A stretch of DNA of 64,000 bases from UBA4615 sp044368415 (GCA_044368415.1 JBIPLJ010000019.1:1-64000), one strand, 5' to 3'; numbered from the stretch's first letter, positions 19,965 through 28,708 are shown. Translations and numbers: made by a program. Notes: generated by a model not told the origin, from the letters alone.

Positions 19965-20744
19965 TTACTGCGCGGTCCAGCCCCCGTCCATCGTCCACGC
20001 CGCGCCGCGCACTTGCTCGGCGGCTGCCGAGCATAGGAAGGCGGCGAGCGCACCGAGCTGCTCGGGCGTGACGAAGGCCTTGGACGGCTGCTTCTCGCCC
20101 AGCAGCGCATCGACGGCCTCAGCCTGTGTCAGGCCGCGCTCGGTGGCGCGCACATCGATCTGCTTCTGCACGAGCGGCGTGAGCACCCAGCCCGGGCAGA
20201 TGGCGTTGCAGGTGACGCCGGTCTGCGCGGTCTCCAGCGCGACCACCTTCGTCAGGCCGACGATGCCGTGCTTGGCCGCGACGTAGGCCGACTTCTCGGC
20301 CGAGGCGACCAACCCGTGCGCCGACGCGATGTTGACGATGCGTCCCCAGTTGCGGGTCTTCATCGTCGGCAACGCGAGTCGCGTGGTGTGAAACGCCGCC
20401 GACAGGTTGAGCGCGATCACCGCATCCCAGCGCTCGGGCGGGAAGCCCTCGATCGGCGCGGTGTGCTGAATGCCAGCGTTGTTGACCAGGATGTCCACGC
20501 CGCCGAGCGCCTCGCAGCGCTTCATCAGCGCCGCGATGTCCGCCGGTTTCGTGAGGTCGCCGCCCTCGAAGGCCACGGCGACGCCGAACTCTGCGGTGAG
20601 CCCCGCGCGCAGTGCCTCGATCGCGCCGACATCGCCGAAGCCGTTGAGGACGATGCCGCTGCCCTGTGCGGCGAGGGCCCGGGCGATGCCCAAGCCGATG
20701 CCGCTTGTGGAACCGGTGACGAGAGCCAATTTGCCTGCCAGCAT
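19965..20744 (-). CDS. bdhA: 3-hydroxybutyrate dehydrogenase (SDR family)
   Basis: NAD-dependent oxidation of D-3-hydroxybutyrate to acetoacetate, linked to PHB turnover. 259 aa with the NAD-binding TGSTSGIGLGIA, the NNAG motif (VNNAGIQHTAPIE) and the catalytic YVAAK preceded by the active Ser in NIASAHGLVAS. NAGIQHTAPIE..P...WD and LTPLVQKQID are typical of the hydroxybutyrate branch rather than of general SDRs. Its 5' leader is C-rich with no visible Shine-Dalgarno (see the G-tract entry). Confidence 0.93.
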   Translation of the reverse strand: MLAGKLALVTGSTSGIGLGIARALAAQGSGIVLNGFGDVGAIEALRAGLTAEFGVAVAFEGGDLTKPADIAALMKRCEALGGVDILVNNAGIQHTAPIEGFPPERWDAVIALNLSAAFHTTRLALPTMKTRNWGRIVNIASAHGLVASAEKSAYVAAKHGIVGLTKVVALETAQTGVTCNAICPGWVLTPLVQKQIDVRATERGLTQAEAVDALLGEKQPSKAFVTPEQLGALAAFLCSAAAEQVRGAAWTMDGGWTAQ

Positions 20745-20777
20745 GGGGAGGGGCCTCTGGGGGATGGGGGGGAGGGG
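20745..20777 (+). other. G-tract cluster with G-quadruplex potential
   Basis: Five runs of 4, 4, 5, 7 and 4 guanines separated by 1, 5, 2 and 1 bases begin immediately beside the bdhA start codon. On the plus strand this fits a G-quadruplex-forming motif; in the bdhA message the same stretch is a C-rich leader occupying the ribosome-binding position. It lies between two divergent genes. Formation in the cell is not shown by sequence. Confidence 0.55.
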
Positions 20778-20853
20778 CTGCTACCATCGAAGATTCTATC
20801 GTCCGGCTCGCGATCCGCAGGCCCAACGTCCCTACGTCCGAGCGCCCGATTCC

Positions 20854-21711
20854 ATGCCCACCGCCGACGATCCCGAGCTGCGATCCGTGACTTGCGCCCA
20901 TCCGGGCGGCCTGCATCGGCTGGCCTATTGGCAGTGGGGCGAGGCGGACAATCCGAGCGTCGTCGTGTGTGTTCACGGGCTGACCCGCAGCGGCCGCGAT
21001 TTCGACGTGCTGGCGCGCCGGCTTGCGTCGAAGCACCGGGTCGTGTGCCCGGATATGATCGGGCGCGGCGCCTCGGACCGCGTCGCCGAACCGATGCTCT
21101 ACCAGGTGCCGCAGTACGTCGCCGATTGCGTGACCCTCATCGCCCGACTCGACGTGCCCGCTGTGGCCTGGGTCGGCACCTCGATGGGCGGGCTCATCGG
21201 CATGGCGCTGGCCGCCTTCGATGGCGCGCCCATCTCTCGGCTGCTGCTCAACGACGTGGGCCCGATCCTGTCGCTCGAAGGGCTTTCTCGCATCCGCGAC
21301 TACGTCGGGTCGGATCCGGTGTTCGCCTCCTTCGAGGAGGGCGAGTCCGCGGTCCGGCGGTTGGCCGCCGACTTCGGCCCGCTGACCGACGCGCAATGGC
21401 GGGTGCTGACACAGCACACCGTGGTGCAGCGAGACGGCGCCTGGCGGCTGCACTACGATCCACGGATCGCCGCGCCGTTCCGCACGATGCCGCTCGAGGC
21501 GCCCGACCTCTGGCCGCTCTACGACCGCATCGCCTGCCCGACCTGGATCGTGCGCGGTGCGCACTCCGACCTGCTGTCCGACGCCGTGGCCGGCGAAATG
21601 ACGCGGCGCGGACCACGTGCACATCGGGTCGACGTCGCCGGCGTCGGACACGCGCCGACCTTCATCCCGGACGACCAGATCTCGATTGTCGAGGCGTTCC
21701 TCGAGGCCTGA
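20854..21711 (+). CDS. Alpha/beta hydrolase
   Basis: 285-residue serine hydrolase. The oxyanion segment VVCVHGLTRSGRDFD, the nucleophile elbow GTSMGG and the final histidine in GVGHAPTF are clear; the acid is probably the Asp in VRGAHSDLLS. Similar proteins hydrolyse esters or act beside PHB metabolism, but the substrate cannot be read from sequence. ATG at 20854 is the only sensible start (MPTADDPELRS); the upstream open frame overlaps bdhA antisense. Confidence 0.88.
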   Translation: MPTADDPELRSVTCAHPGGLHRLAYWQWGEADNPSVVVCVHGLTRSGRDFDVLARRLASKHRVVCPDMIGRGASDRVAEPMLYQVPQYVADCVTLIARLDVPAVAWVGTSMGGLIGMALAAFDGAPISRLLLNDVGPILSLEGLSRIRDYVGSDPVFASFEEGESAVRRLAADFGPLTDAQWRVLTQHTVVQRDGAWRLHYDPRIAAPFRTMPLEAPDLWPLYDRIACPTWIVRGAHSDLLSDAVAGEMTRRGPRAHRVDVAGVGHAPTFIPDDQISIVEAFLEA

Positions 21712-21787
21712 CCGGATCCGGAGCCGAGCGTTTCCCAACCGGGTCGCCCCTTGCATGCGGGCGCCCCTTCACCTGCGAGTCCTCTCC

Positions 21788-22135
21788 ATGAGCATCAAGC
21801 GCCTGCATGTCGGCTCACGCATGTCCGAAGCCGTGGTCCACAACGGCACCGTCTACCTCGCCGGCCAGGTCGCCGAAGACCCTAGCCAGGACACGGCCGG
21901 CCAGACCAAGCAGATCCTCGACGCGATCGACCGACTGCTCGCCGAGTGCGGCAGCGACAAGACGAAGATCCTGTCCGCCCAGATCTTCCTGGCGGATATC
22001 GCCGACTTCGCGGCGATGAACGCGATGTGGGACGCATGGGTGCCCGCCGGGCACACGCCGGCCCGCGCGACCGTGGAGTCCAAGCTCGCCGCGCCGAAGT
22101 ATCGCGTCGAGATCAAGGTCGTTGCCGCCGCCTGA
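21788..22135 (+). CDS. Rid-family protein (YjgF/YER057c/UK114), non-archetypal subgroup
   Basis: 115-residue chorismate-mutase-like trimer-forming protein. The family pattern is visible as VHNGTVYLAGQVAEDP, SDKTKILSAQIFLADI and FAAMNAMWDAWV. Archetypal RidA uses a conserved Arg in the motif VEVARLP to deaminate enamines; here the aligned stretch reads VESKLAAP, so that Arg is a Leu. This places it among Rid subgroups not expected to show standard enamine deaminase activity. It follows the hydrolase by 76 bases. Confidence 0.88.
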   Translation: MSIKRLHVGSRMSEAVVHNGTVYLAGQVAEDPSQDTAGQTKQILDAIDRLLAECGSDKTKILSAQIFLADIADFAAMNAMWDAWVPAGHTPARATVESKLAAPKYRVEIKVVAAA

Positions 22136-22210
22136 GCGGCTGGGCTCGTCGGGCCCCGGCGAGGCCGGTGCGCAGCGCGAGGGGCAGTACCCCCGAGCGC
22201 GCCGCCCGCG

Positions 22211-23263
22211 TCAGCGCCAGCCGACGCGATCGATGATCTTGGCCGAGGTCACCTGCGCGCGGCCCACCGAGGCGATCGGCAGCGTGTCGGCCTTGAACTT
22301 GCCTAGCGAACCCAGCACAGGGTTGTTGGTCGGGGCCGTCGGCACGACCGGCCACTCGTTGTTGCCGTCGGCGAGATAGCCCTGCGCCGAATCGCTCGCT
22401 AGGTATTCGAGGAACTTCACCGCTGCCTCGCGGTTGGGGGCGTTGCGCATCACGCCGCCGCCAGAGACGTTGACGTGTGTGCCCCAGCTCTGCTGGTTCG
22501 GCCAGATCATCCCGATCTTCGAGACCGCCTCCTTGTCGGCCGCGGCGTCGGACCGCATCATCCTCACGAGGTAGTAGGTGTTGGTGAGCCCCACGCCGCA
22601 CTCGCCGGTGGCCACGGCCTTGATCTGATCGCTGTCTCCGCCGCGCGGGGAGCGCGCGAAATTCGCGACGACACCCCGTGCCCAGTCCTCGGCCCTGTCC
22701 TCGCCGAGGTGCTCGGACATCGCGCCAATCAGCGACAGCATGTACGGATGTGTGCCCGAGCGTGTGCAGACCTTGCCTTTGAGCGCGGGCGCGGCGAGAT
22801 CCTCGTAGCTGCGGACCTGGTCGGGCTTGACTGTCGCCTTGTTGTAGATGATGACGCGGGCCCGGGTCGAGAACGCGAACCACTCGGCACCCTTGCCGTC
22901 GTCCTTGCCGCGAAGGTGTGCCGGGATGCGCGCTTCCAGCGCCTGGGAGCGCACGGGCTGGAACATCCCGTTGATCTGGGCGCGCCACAGCCGGGCCGCG
23001 TCGACCAGCAGCAGCACGTCGGCCGGCGTGTTGACGCCCTCGCTGCGCAGGCGCTCGAGGAGCGCCTCGTCACCCGCCTCGATCCGGTTGATCCGGATCC
23101 CGGTGCGCTTTGTGAAGTCGCTGTAGAGCGCCTCGTCGGTCTGGTAGTGTCGAGCGGAGTACAGATTGAGCACGGCATCGGCCGCGGCGGCGGGCAGGGC
23201 GTTGATCGCGGCGGCGAAGGCGGTGGCTGCGACAAGGGCGCGGCGGACGGGGTGCAGGGACAT
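22211..23263 (-). CDS. Ferric-iron ABC transporter substrate-binding protein (FbpA/FutA family)
   Basis: Periplasmic Fe3+-binding protein, 350 aa. It has a Sec signal peptide (RRALVAATAFAAAINALPAAAAD). The mature protein begins LNLYSARHYQTDEALY, typical of FbpA/IdiA, and carries the paired tyrosines TNTYYLVRMM used as iron ligands. ATG at 23263 gives the proper signal peptide; an in-frame ATG further out adds 19 residues without function. No permease or ATPase gene is adjacent. A Fur-like site lies about 57-75 bases upstream, so iron repression is likely. Confidence 0.9.
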   Translation of the reverse strand: MSLHPVRRALVAATAFAAAINALPAAAADAVLNLYSARHYQTDEALYSDFTKRTGIRINRIEAGDEALLERLRSEGVNTPADVLLLVDAARLWRAQINGMFQPVRSQALEARIPAHLRGKDDGKGAEWFAFSTRARVIIYNKATVKPDQVRSYEDLAAPALKGKVCTRSGTHPYMLSLIGAMSEHLGEDRAEDWARGVVANFARSPRGGDSDQIKAVATGECGVGLTNTYYLVRMMRSDAAADKEAVSKIGMIWPNQQSWGTHVNVSGGGVMRNAPNREAAVKFLEYLASDSAQGYLADGNNEWPVVPTAPTNNPVLGSLGKFKADTLPIASVGRAQVTSAKIIDRVGWR

Positions 23264-23313
23264 GGCGTGGGGGCGGGTTGGGATGCAGGGAAGTCTATGA
23301 GAATCGTTTCGCG

Positions 23314-23338
23314 AATGCAAATGAGACGAATTCGCATT
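23314..23338 (-). promoter_or_regulatory. Fur-box-like operator upstream of the iron-binding protein gene
   Basis: AATGCAAAT and ATTCGCATT form an interrupted inverted repeat (8 of 9 pairs). The overlapping 19-mer 23320-23338 (AATGAGACGAATTCGCATT) resembles the GATAATGATAATCATTATC-type Fur consensus of betaproteobacteria. It is unusually AT-rich for the region and sits in the promoter position of the gene starting at 23263. Confidence 0.6.
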
Positions 23339-23464
23339 ACAGATTCTAGGTTCGACGACCTCCCGCTTGGCTAGAAGCGCTACCCGAGCCGCGCTACCCC
23401 GGCGTGCGGCCTGAGCCCTGCGGGCCCCCCGGCGACCCGGGCAGCGGCGCGGCTGCCGGAGCGA

Positions 23465-24313
23465 TCAGTTGACGTAGAGGGCGGGGATCTGCTGGCGCGG
23501 GCCGCTGCGCGCTGCGACGGGCTCAGCGCGCGTGCGCGCCGGCACGGCCGCCGGCCGGGTCTGGACGGCGGCACGCCGGGCGCTGCTCGGGCGCGTGTCG
23601 GCTCGCCGCTGCTCAGGCGTTGCGGCGACTGGCGCCCGCCGCATCGGAGGGCGACTTGCTTCGTGGCCCGCGGGCGCCTGGACCGCGAACAGTGCGTCGG
23701 GCGCCGGCAACGGAGGCGGCGCGGCGGGAGCTGCCGATGGCACGAGCGTCGGACCCGTGCCCCGCACGGGCAACCCGGAGCCGTCCGCCCAGAGCAGTCG
23801 GCGCGCGCCGTCGAAGCGACGCACCCAGTAGTCCGATCCGAGGCTCTCGACCCGAATCGAGCCGCCGCTCGAGGGGGCGTGCACGAACTGGTTGTTACCG
23901 ATGTAGATTCCGACGTGGGAGAAGGCGCGACGCAGCGTGTTGAAAAAGACCAGGTCGCCCGGCTGCAGCTCGGTCTGCGCGACGCGCCCGCCGACTCTGC
24001 TGATCTCTTCGCTGCGCCGCGGCAGCGGTAGCCCGAGGGTGTCGTTGAAGACCCACCGAACGAGCCCGCTGCAGTCGAGGCCGGTGTCGGGGCTGTTGCC
24101 GCCGAAGCGGTAGTTGACCCCGAGCAACGACAGCGCCCTGAAGACGACCTCCGCGCCGGCCTCGGCGACGATGGCCGCCATCCCCGCGGGTGGGGGCGCG
24201 GGGAGGAGGGCCGCGGGGGGCGTCAGAGGGGCCTCTTCGGCGGCTGCGGATCGCCCGAACAGCAAGCAGGCCGCGGCTATGGCGAGCGCCGTTGCGCGGG
24301 TCAAACGTTCCAT
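23465..24313 (-). CDS. NlpC/P60-family peptidoglycan hydrolase
   Basis: Exported C40 peptidase of about 282 aa. The signal peptide is LTRATALAIAAACLLFG followed by an AAA cleavage region. The catalytic Cys is in TGLDCSGLVRWVF, the His in FSHVGIYIG and the third residue in QFVHAPSSGG. The catalytic domain ends near residue 190; the rest is a Pro/Ala/Arg-rich tail without a known fold. MERLTRATAL at 24313 gives a cleaner signal peptide than the ATG at 24334. Likely cuts peptide stems in the wall. Confidence 0.88.
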   Translation of the reverse strand: MERLTRATALAIAAACLLFGRSAAAEEAPLTPPAALLPAPPPAGMAAIVAEAGAEVVFRALSLLGVNYRFGGNSPDTGLDCSGLVRWVFNDTLGLPLPRRSEEISRVGGRVAQTELQPGDLVFFNTLRRAFSHVGIYIGNNQFVHAPSSGGSIRVESLGSDYWVRRFDGARRLLWADGSGLPVRGTGPTLVPSAAPAAPPPLPAPDALFAVQAPAGHEASRPPMRRAPVAATPEQRRADTRPSSARRAAVQTRPAAVPARTRAEPVAARSGPRQQIPALYVN

Positions 24314-24384
24314 CGGGCGCCATCCACGTCTCATCGAGGCCGAGCCTAGGAGAAAATCTTGGCACTGTCAAAACCTCCGACACT

Positions 24385-25599
24385 CTGAACCGCGACCTTT
24401 TGGACGCAATCTCCTCCCTACCCGTTGCCGCCCCCGGCGCGCCGCACGCCGCGACCGCTTCGGAAGGATCGGTCCTGGTCGTCGACGACTCGCGCTTCGT
24501 GCGAGCCTCGCTGGTGCGCGGGCTGGCGGGCCGGTTCCGCATCCAGCAGGCGGAGTCCGGCGAGCGCGCCTGGGAACTGCTCCTTCTCGACGGCTCGATC
24601 GCCGCGATCCTGAGCGACCTGAGCATGCCCGGCATCGACGGGTTCGAGCTGCTGCGGCGGGTCCGCGCGTCGATGCTCGAGCGCCTGCGCGAGCTTCCGT
24701 TCGCGATGCTCTCCGGTTCGGACGATGCGGCCCAGCGTGATCGGGCGCTGGCGCTTGGGGCGGACCGGTTCGTCGTCAAAGGGGATGGTGTCGGCGAACT
24801 CGGGGACTGGCTGGCGGAGCGGCTGCGCTCCGATCGTGACCTGGCCGAGCGCGCACGGGCGGAAACGGCAGATTCGGGCGACCCGTCTCTCGACCCGCCG
24901 GCTCAGGTCACCGATGCACCCCCAGTAGCGCCTCCCCTCATGGCGCCGGCAGCGCCCGCCCCTGCCGCGACTGCGGCGCTGCCCGTGGCCGTCTCGTCCG
25001 AGGTCGCAGCCGCGGTGTCGGTCCCGGTCGCTGCCGCTTCGGCGGCGACCGCGGTCGAGGCGGCTGCTCGTGTCACTGCGGTTGCTAAGGTAAGCGCCGA
25101 GTCTCTCGCGCCCACCGCTGTCACCGGTCTCGTCCCCGATCCGCTGCCGCGCTGGTTCGCCGCCGCCGCCGCCGCCGCCGGCGCCTCGGCCGAGGCACCG
25201 CCATCGCTGATCCGGATGCACTCTCCCGGCCTGGCCGACCTGCCGGCGCGGCTACGACGCGGCGTGCGCTCCGCCGACGCGCTCTTCGTCGAATCCGTCG
25301 ATACGGCCTGGTTGTGCGTGCCTGCCTCGGCGGCGACGGCACTGCGCTTGGCGCTGCGCTTCGGCCTGCTGGCCGCGGGTCGTCAGGCCGCCGCATCGGG
25401 CGTAGCCGCCGCGCGGGTCTCGATGTGCCTGCATCCGGTCGATCCGCTGCGGCCTGGCGATGCGCTTGCCGCACTGCTCGCCTCGGCGTCCGAGCCAGCC
25501 GCCGCCGGTGGCCTGACCGTGCGGGCGTTCGCGGGCGCCTGGGGGCCCGCTTGGCAGTGCACGCTGCCGTGGCCGGCGGTCCGGCTGCTGGCGACCTGA
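24385..25599 (+). CDS. Orphan response regulator: receiver domain, low-complexity linker, divergent C-terminal domain
   Basis: About 404 aa. The N-terminal CheY-like receiver is complete: VLVVDDSRFVR (acidic pair), D78 in AILSDLSMPGIDG as phospho-acceptor, Ser in FAMLSGSDD and Lys in RFVVKGDG. Residues from about 165 to 255 are Ala/Pro/Val-rich. The C-terminal 150 residues (DALFVESVDTAWLCVPAS, RVSMCLHPVDPL) look like a degenerate GGDEF-type fold, but no GGDEF motif is present and this is tentative. The start is not fixed: CTG 24385 and TTG 24400 are candidates, and the nearest ATG (24190) is antisense to the NlpC gene. No histidine kinase is adjacent. Confidence 0.7.
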   Translation: MNRDLLDAISSLPVAAPGAPHAATASEGSVLVVDDSRFVRASLVRGLAGRFRIQQAESGERAWELLLLDGSIAAILSDLSMPGIDGFELLRRVRASMLERLRELPFAMLSGSDDAAQRDRALALGADRFVVKGDGVGELGDWLAERLRSDRDLAERARAETADSGDPSLDPPAQVTDAPPVAPPLMAPAAPAPAATAALPVAVSSEVAAAVSVPVAAASAATAVEAAARVTAVAKVSAESLAPTAVTGLVPDPLPRWFAAAAAAAGASAEAPPSLIRMHSPGLADLPARLRRGVRSADALFVESVDTAWLCVPASAATALRLALRFGLLAAGRQAAASGVAAARVSMCLHPVDPLRPGDALAALLASASEPAAAGGLTVRAFAGAWGPAWQCTLPWPAVRLLAT

Positions 25600-25634
25600 C
25601 CCACGTCGCGCGCAGTGTGGATCGCCTCCGCTGC

Positions 25635-25650
25635 GTAAGCCGGTCGTAAG
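25635..25650 (+). promoter_or_regulatory. GTAAG direct repeats (11-bp spacing) upstream of prpE
   Basis: GTAAG at 25635-25639 recurs at 25646-25650, an exact 11-base period, and each copy is in the context CGTAAG. The second copy ends 46 bases before the prpE start. The same spacing and core occur upstream of acs (33852-33867). One helical turn between repeats suits binding of a dimeric activator on one DNA face. The regulator is unknown. Confidence 0.55.
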
Positions 25651-25696
25651 GCCTTCGTCACACACTGCCGCGCGTCGAAGGCGTCAGGGAGGCGAC

Positions 25697-27586
25697 ATGG
25701 ACTACCGCAGCGTGCATCGCAGGTCGATCGAAGACCGGGCCGGTTTCTGGGGCGAGGAAGCCGCCCGCATCGACTGGCAGACGCCGTTCACCGAGGTGCT
25801 CGACTACAGCCGGCCGCCCTTCGCGCGATGGTTCGTCGGCGGCACCACCAACCTCTGTCACAACGCGATCGACCGCTGGCTGTCGACCCAGGCCGATGCC
25901 CGCGCGCTGGTGTTCGTCTCGACCGAGACGAACGAGGAGCGCAGCTACACCTTCGCCGAGCTTCATCGCGAAGTGCAGCGCATGGCGGCGACGATGCTGG
26001 CGCTCGGCGTTGGGCGCGGCATGCGCGTGCTGATCTACATGCCGATGATCCCGGAGGCGACCTTCGCGATGCTCGCCTGCGCGCGCATCGGCGCGATCCA
26101 TTCGGTGGTCTTCGGCGGCTTCGCGTCGGTCAGCCTCGCCAGCCGTATCGAGGATGCCGCGCCCGCGCTGATCGTCAGCGCCGACGGCGGCTCGCGCGGC
26201 GGCAAGGTCGTGCCCTACAAGCCGCTGCTCGACGAGGCGATCCGCCTGTCCGAGCACAAGCCGGCCCGGGTGCTGATGGTCGATCGCAAGCTCGCGGCCT
26301 TCGAGCCGGTGGCCGGTCGCGACGAGGACTATGCGGCGATGCGCATGGCGCACTTCGATGCTCAGGTGCCGGTGACTTGGCTGGAGTCGAACGAGAGCAG
26401 CTACATCCTCTACACCTCGGGCACCACCGGCAAGCCCAAGGGCGTGCAGCGCGACGTCGGCGGCTACGCGGTGGCGCTCGCCGCCTCCATGAAGCACATC
26501 TTCCGCGGCAACCCCCGCGAGACCTACTTCTGCACCAGCGACATCGGCTGGGTGGTCGGGCACTCCTACATCGTCTATGGCCCGCTGATCGGTGGCATGG
26601 CGACCCTCCTGTATGAAGGTACGCCGGTCCGTCCGGACGCCGGCATCCTGTGGCAGCTCGTCGAGCGCTACGGCGTGACGGTGATGTTCTCGGCGCCGAC
26701 CGCGATCCGCGTTCTCAAGAAGCAGGATCCGTCCTGGCTGAGCCGCTACGACGTGTCGAGCCTGCGGGCGCTGTTCCTCGCCGGAGAGCCGCTCGACGAG
26801 CCGACCTCGCAGTGGATTGCCGACGCGATCGGACGCCCGATCGTCGACAACTACTGGCAGACCGAGACCGGCTGGCCAATCCTCACGGTTGCCCACGGCA
26901 TCGAGGAGACGCCGACGAAGATCGGCAGCCCGGGCCTGCCGATGTATGGCTACGACGTCCGGCTGCTGCACGAGCAGACGGGCGAGGAGGTCGGACCCAA
27001 CGAGAAGGGCGTGGTCGCGATCGTGCCGCCGCTGCCGCCGGGCTGCATGCAGACGATTTGGGGTGACGACGCGCGATTCGTCGCCACGTACTTCGACAGC
27101 ATCCCCGGGCGGCAGGTCTACTCGACCTTCGACTGGGGTATTCGCGACGACGATGGGTACTATTTCATCCTCGGCCGCACCGACGACGTGATCAACGTCG
27201 CCGGGCACCGCCTGGGCACGCGTGAGATCGAGGAGTCGATCTCCAGCCACGCCGCGATCGCGGAGTGCGCGGTGGTGGGTGTGGCCGACGCCCTCAAGGG
27301 CCAAGTGGCGGCGGCGTTCGCGGTGCTCAAGGATCCGGCGCTCGCCGAGTCGCCCGAGCAGCGACGGGCGCTCGAAGGCGCGCTGATGGCCGTGGTCGAC
27401 CGGCAGCTCGGCGCCGTCGCGCGCCCGGTGCGCGTGCACTTCGTGAACCTGCTGCCGAAGACACGCTCGGGCAAGGTGCTGCGCCGCTCGATCCAGGCGG
27501 TCTGCGAGGGCCGCGACCCGGGCGACCTGACGACGATCGAGGATCCAGGCGCACTCGAGGCGCTCAGGCAGACGGTCCGCGGCTGA
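25697..27586 (+). CDS. prpE: Propionyl-CoA synthetase
   Basis: AMP-forming acyl-CoA synthetase (629 aa) that activates propionate, probably also acrylate or acetate. The AMP-binding motif is YTSGTTGKPKGV, followed by DNYWQTETGWPIL and the A10 motif PKTRSGKVLRR, where K593 is the lysine acetylated in this family. The N terminus MDYRSVHRRSIEDRAGFW and the sequence LIVSADGGSRGGKVVPYKPL are of PrpE type rather than Acs type. GGGAGG precedes the ATG by 5 bases. Upstream repeats are shared with acs. Confidence 0.93.
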   Translation: MDYRSVHRRSIEDRAGFWGEEAARIDWQTPFTEVLDYSRPPFARWFVGGTTNLCHNAIDRWLSTQADARALVFVSTETNEERSYTFAELHREVQRMAATMLALGVGRGMRVLIYMPMIPEATFAMLACARIGAIHSVVFGGFASVSLASRIEDAAPALIVSADGGSRGGKVVPYKPLLDEAIRLSEHKPARVLMVDRKLAAFEPVAGRDEDYAAMRMAHFDAQVPVTWLESNESSYILYTSGTTGKPKGVQRDVGGYAVALAASMKHIFRGNPRETYFCTSDIGWVVGHSYIVYGPLIGGMATLLYEGTPVRPDAGILWQLVERYGVTVMFSAPTAIRVLKKQDPSWLSRYDVSSLRALFLAGEPLDEPTSQWIADAIGRPIVDNYWQTETGWPILTVAHGIEETPTKIGSPGLPMYGYDVRLLHEQTGEEVGPNEKGVVAIVPPLPPGCMQTIWGDDARFVATYFDSIPGRQVYSTFDWGIRDDDGYYFILGRTDDVINVAGHRLGTREIEESISSHAAIAECAVVGVADALKGQVAAAFAVLKDPALAESPEQRRALEGALMAVVDRQLGAVARPVRVHFVNLLPKTRSGKVLRRSIQAVCEGRDPGDLTTIEDPGALEALRQTVRG

Positions 27587-27629
27587 GGGCCGCGGGTCGG
27601 GGGCGGGGCTGGATGAGGGCCCGAGACGC

Positions 27630-28628
27630 TCAGGGCACCTGCAGCGCCGGCTCCGACATCGCGGCGACCTGCTCGCGCAGCTCGAGGATTCGGTCTTGCC
27701 AGTATCGGGCGGTGCCGAACCACGGGAAGGCCGCCGGAAATGCGGGGTCGGTCCAGCGCCGGGCGACCCAGGCGCTGTAGTGGATCAGCCGCAGCGTACG
27801 CAGCGGCTCGATCAGCTGCAGCTCGCGGCGGTCGAAGTCCATGAAGTCGCGATAGCCGTCGAGTACCTCGACGAGCTGGCGGGTCATGTCCTGCGCGTCG
27901 CCCGACAGCAGCATCCAGAGGTCCTGGACCGCCGGCCCCATGCGGGCGTCGTCGAAGTCGACGAAGTGCGGGCCGTCGTCGGTCCAGAGCACGTTGCCGG
28001 CATGGCAGTCGCCATGCAGGCGGATCGTGCACAGCGGCCCGACGCGGTCGAAGGCGGCCTGAACCGCGTCGATACACTGCTCGACCACCGCCTTCCACGC
28101 CGGCAGCAGGTCGGGCGGCAGCGCTTCATGCGCCAGCAGCCAGTCGCGCGGCTCGCGGCCGAAGGCCTGGATATCTAGCACCGGCCGCTCGCGAAATGGC
28201 GCGATGGCGCCGACCGCATGGATGCGCCCGATGAAGCGGCCGAGCCAGGCCAGAGTTTCCGGATCTTCGAGCTCGGGGGCCCGTCCGCCGCGCCGCGGGT
28301 AGACCGCGAAGCGCCAGCCTTCATGGCTGTGCAGCGTTGTCCCGGCGGCCTCGATCGGCGCCACCACGGGGATCTCGTGACCGGCGAGCTCCAGGGTGAA
28401 CCGGTGCTCCTCGAGGATCTGGGCGTCGCTCCAGCGCTGCGGCCGGTAGAACTTCACGACGATGCTGCCGCCGTCCTCGAGCCACACCTGGTAGACGCGG
28501 TTCTCGTAGCTGTTGAGCGCGAGCAGTCGGCCGTCGCCGCGCCAGCCGGCTGTCTCGAGGGTGTCGAGGATGCAGCCCGGCTCGAGCTGCGCAAAGGGGT
28601 GGGGCGGGGCGTCCGGGTCGTCGAGCAT
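27630..28628 (-). CDS. srkA: Stress response serine/threonine kinase SrkA (YihE)
   Basis: Aminoglycoside-phosphotransferase-fold protein kinase of 332 aa. The N-lobe shows LNSYENRVYQVWLED and the lysine in IVVKFYRP; the catalytic loop is LHGDCHAGNVLW; the metal-binding FVDFDDARMGPAVQDLWML follows. In E. coli SrkA protects against envelope and oxidative stress death. It stands alone, convergent with prpE and divergent from the YdcF-like gene. Confidence 0.92.
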   Translation of the reverse strand: MLDDPDAPPHPFAQLEPGCILDTLETAGWRGDGRLLALNSYENRVYQVWLEDGGSIVVKFYRPQRWSDAQILEEHRFTLELAGHEIPVVAPIEAAGTTLHSHEGWRFAVYPRRGGRAPELEDPETLAWLGRFIGRIHAVGAIAPFRERPVLDIQAFGREPRDWLLAHEALPPDLLPAWKAVVEQCIDAVQAAFDRVGPLCTIRLHGDCHAGNVLWTDDGPHFVDFDDARMGPAVQDLWMLLSGDAQDMTRQLVEVLDGYRDFMDFDRRELQLIEPLRTLRLIHYSAWVARRWTDPAFPAAFPWFGTARYWQDRILELREQVAAMSEPALQVP

Positions 28629-28708
28629 CGCCCATTCTATGCGGGGCTACCGGTCGGGCCGACCGTACACTCGCGGCCGGGCTGCAAACGCGGCCGGAGG
28701 CACTGCCG

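Noticed and set aside
24348..24387. Leader peptide from TTG 24359 with AGGAGA upstream
   Set aside because: It has good ribosome-site spacing but is only nine codons long with no regulatory logic visible; kept out of the feature list.
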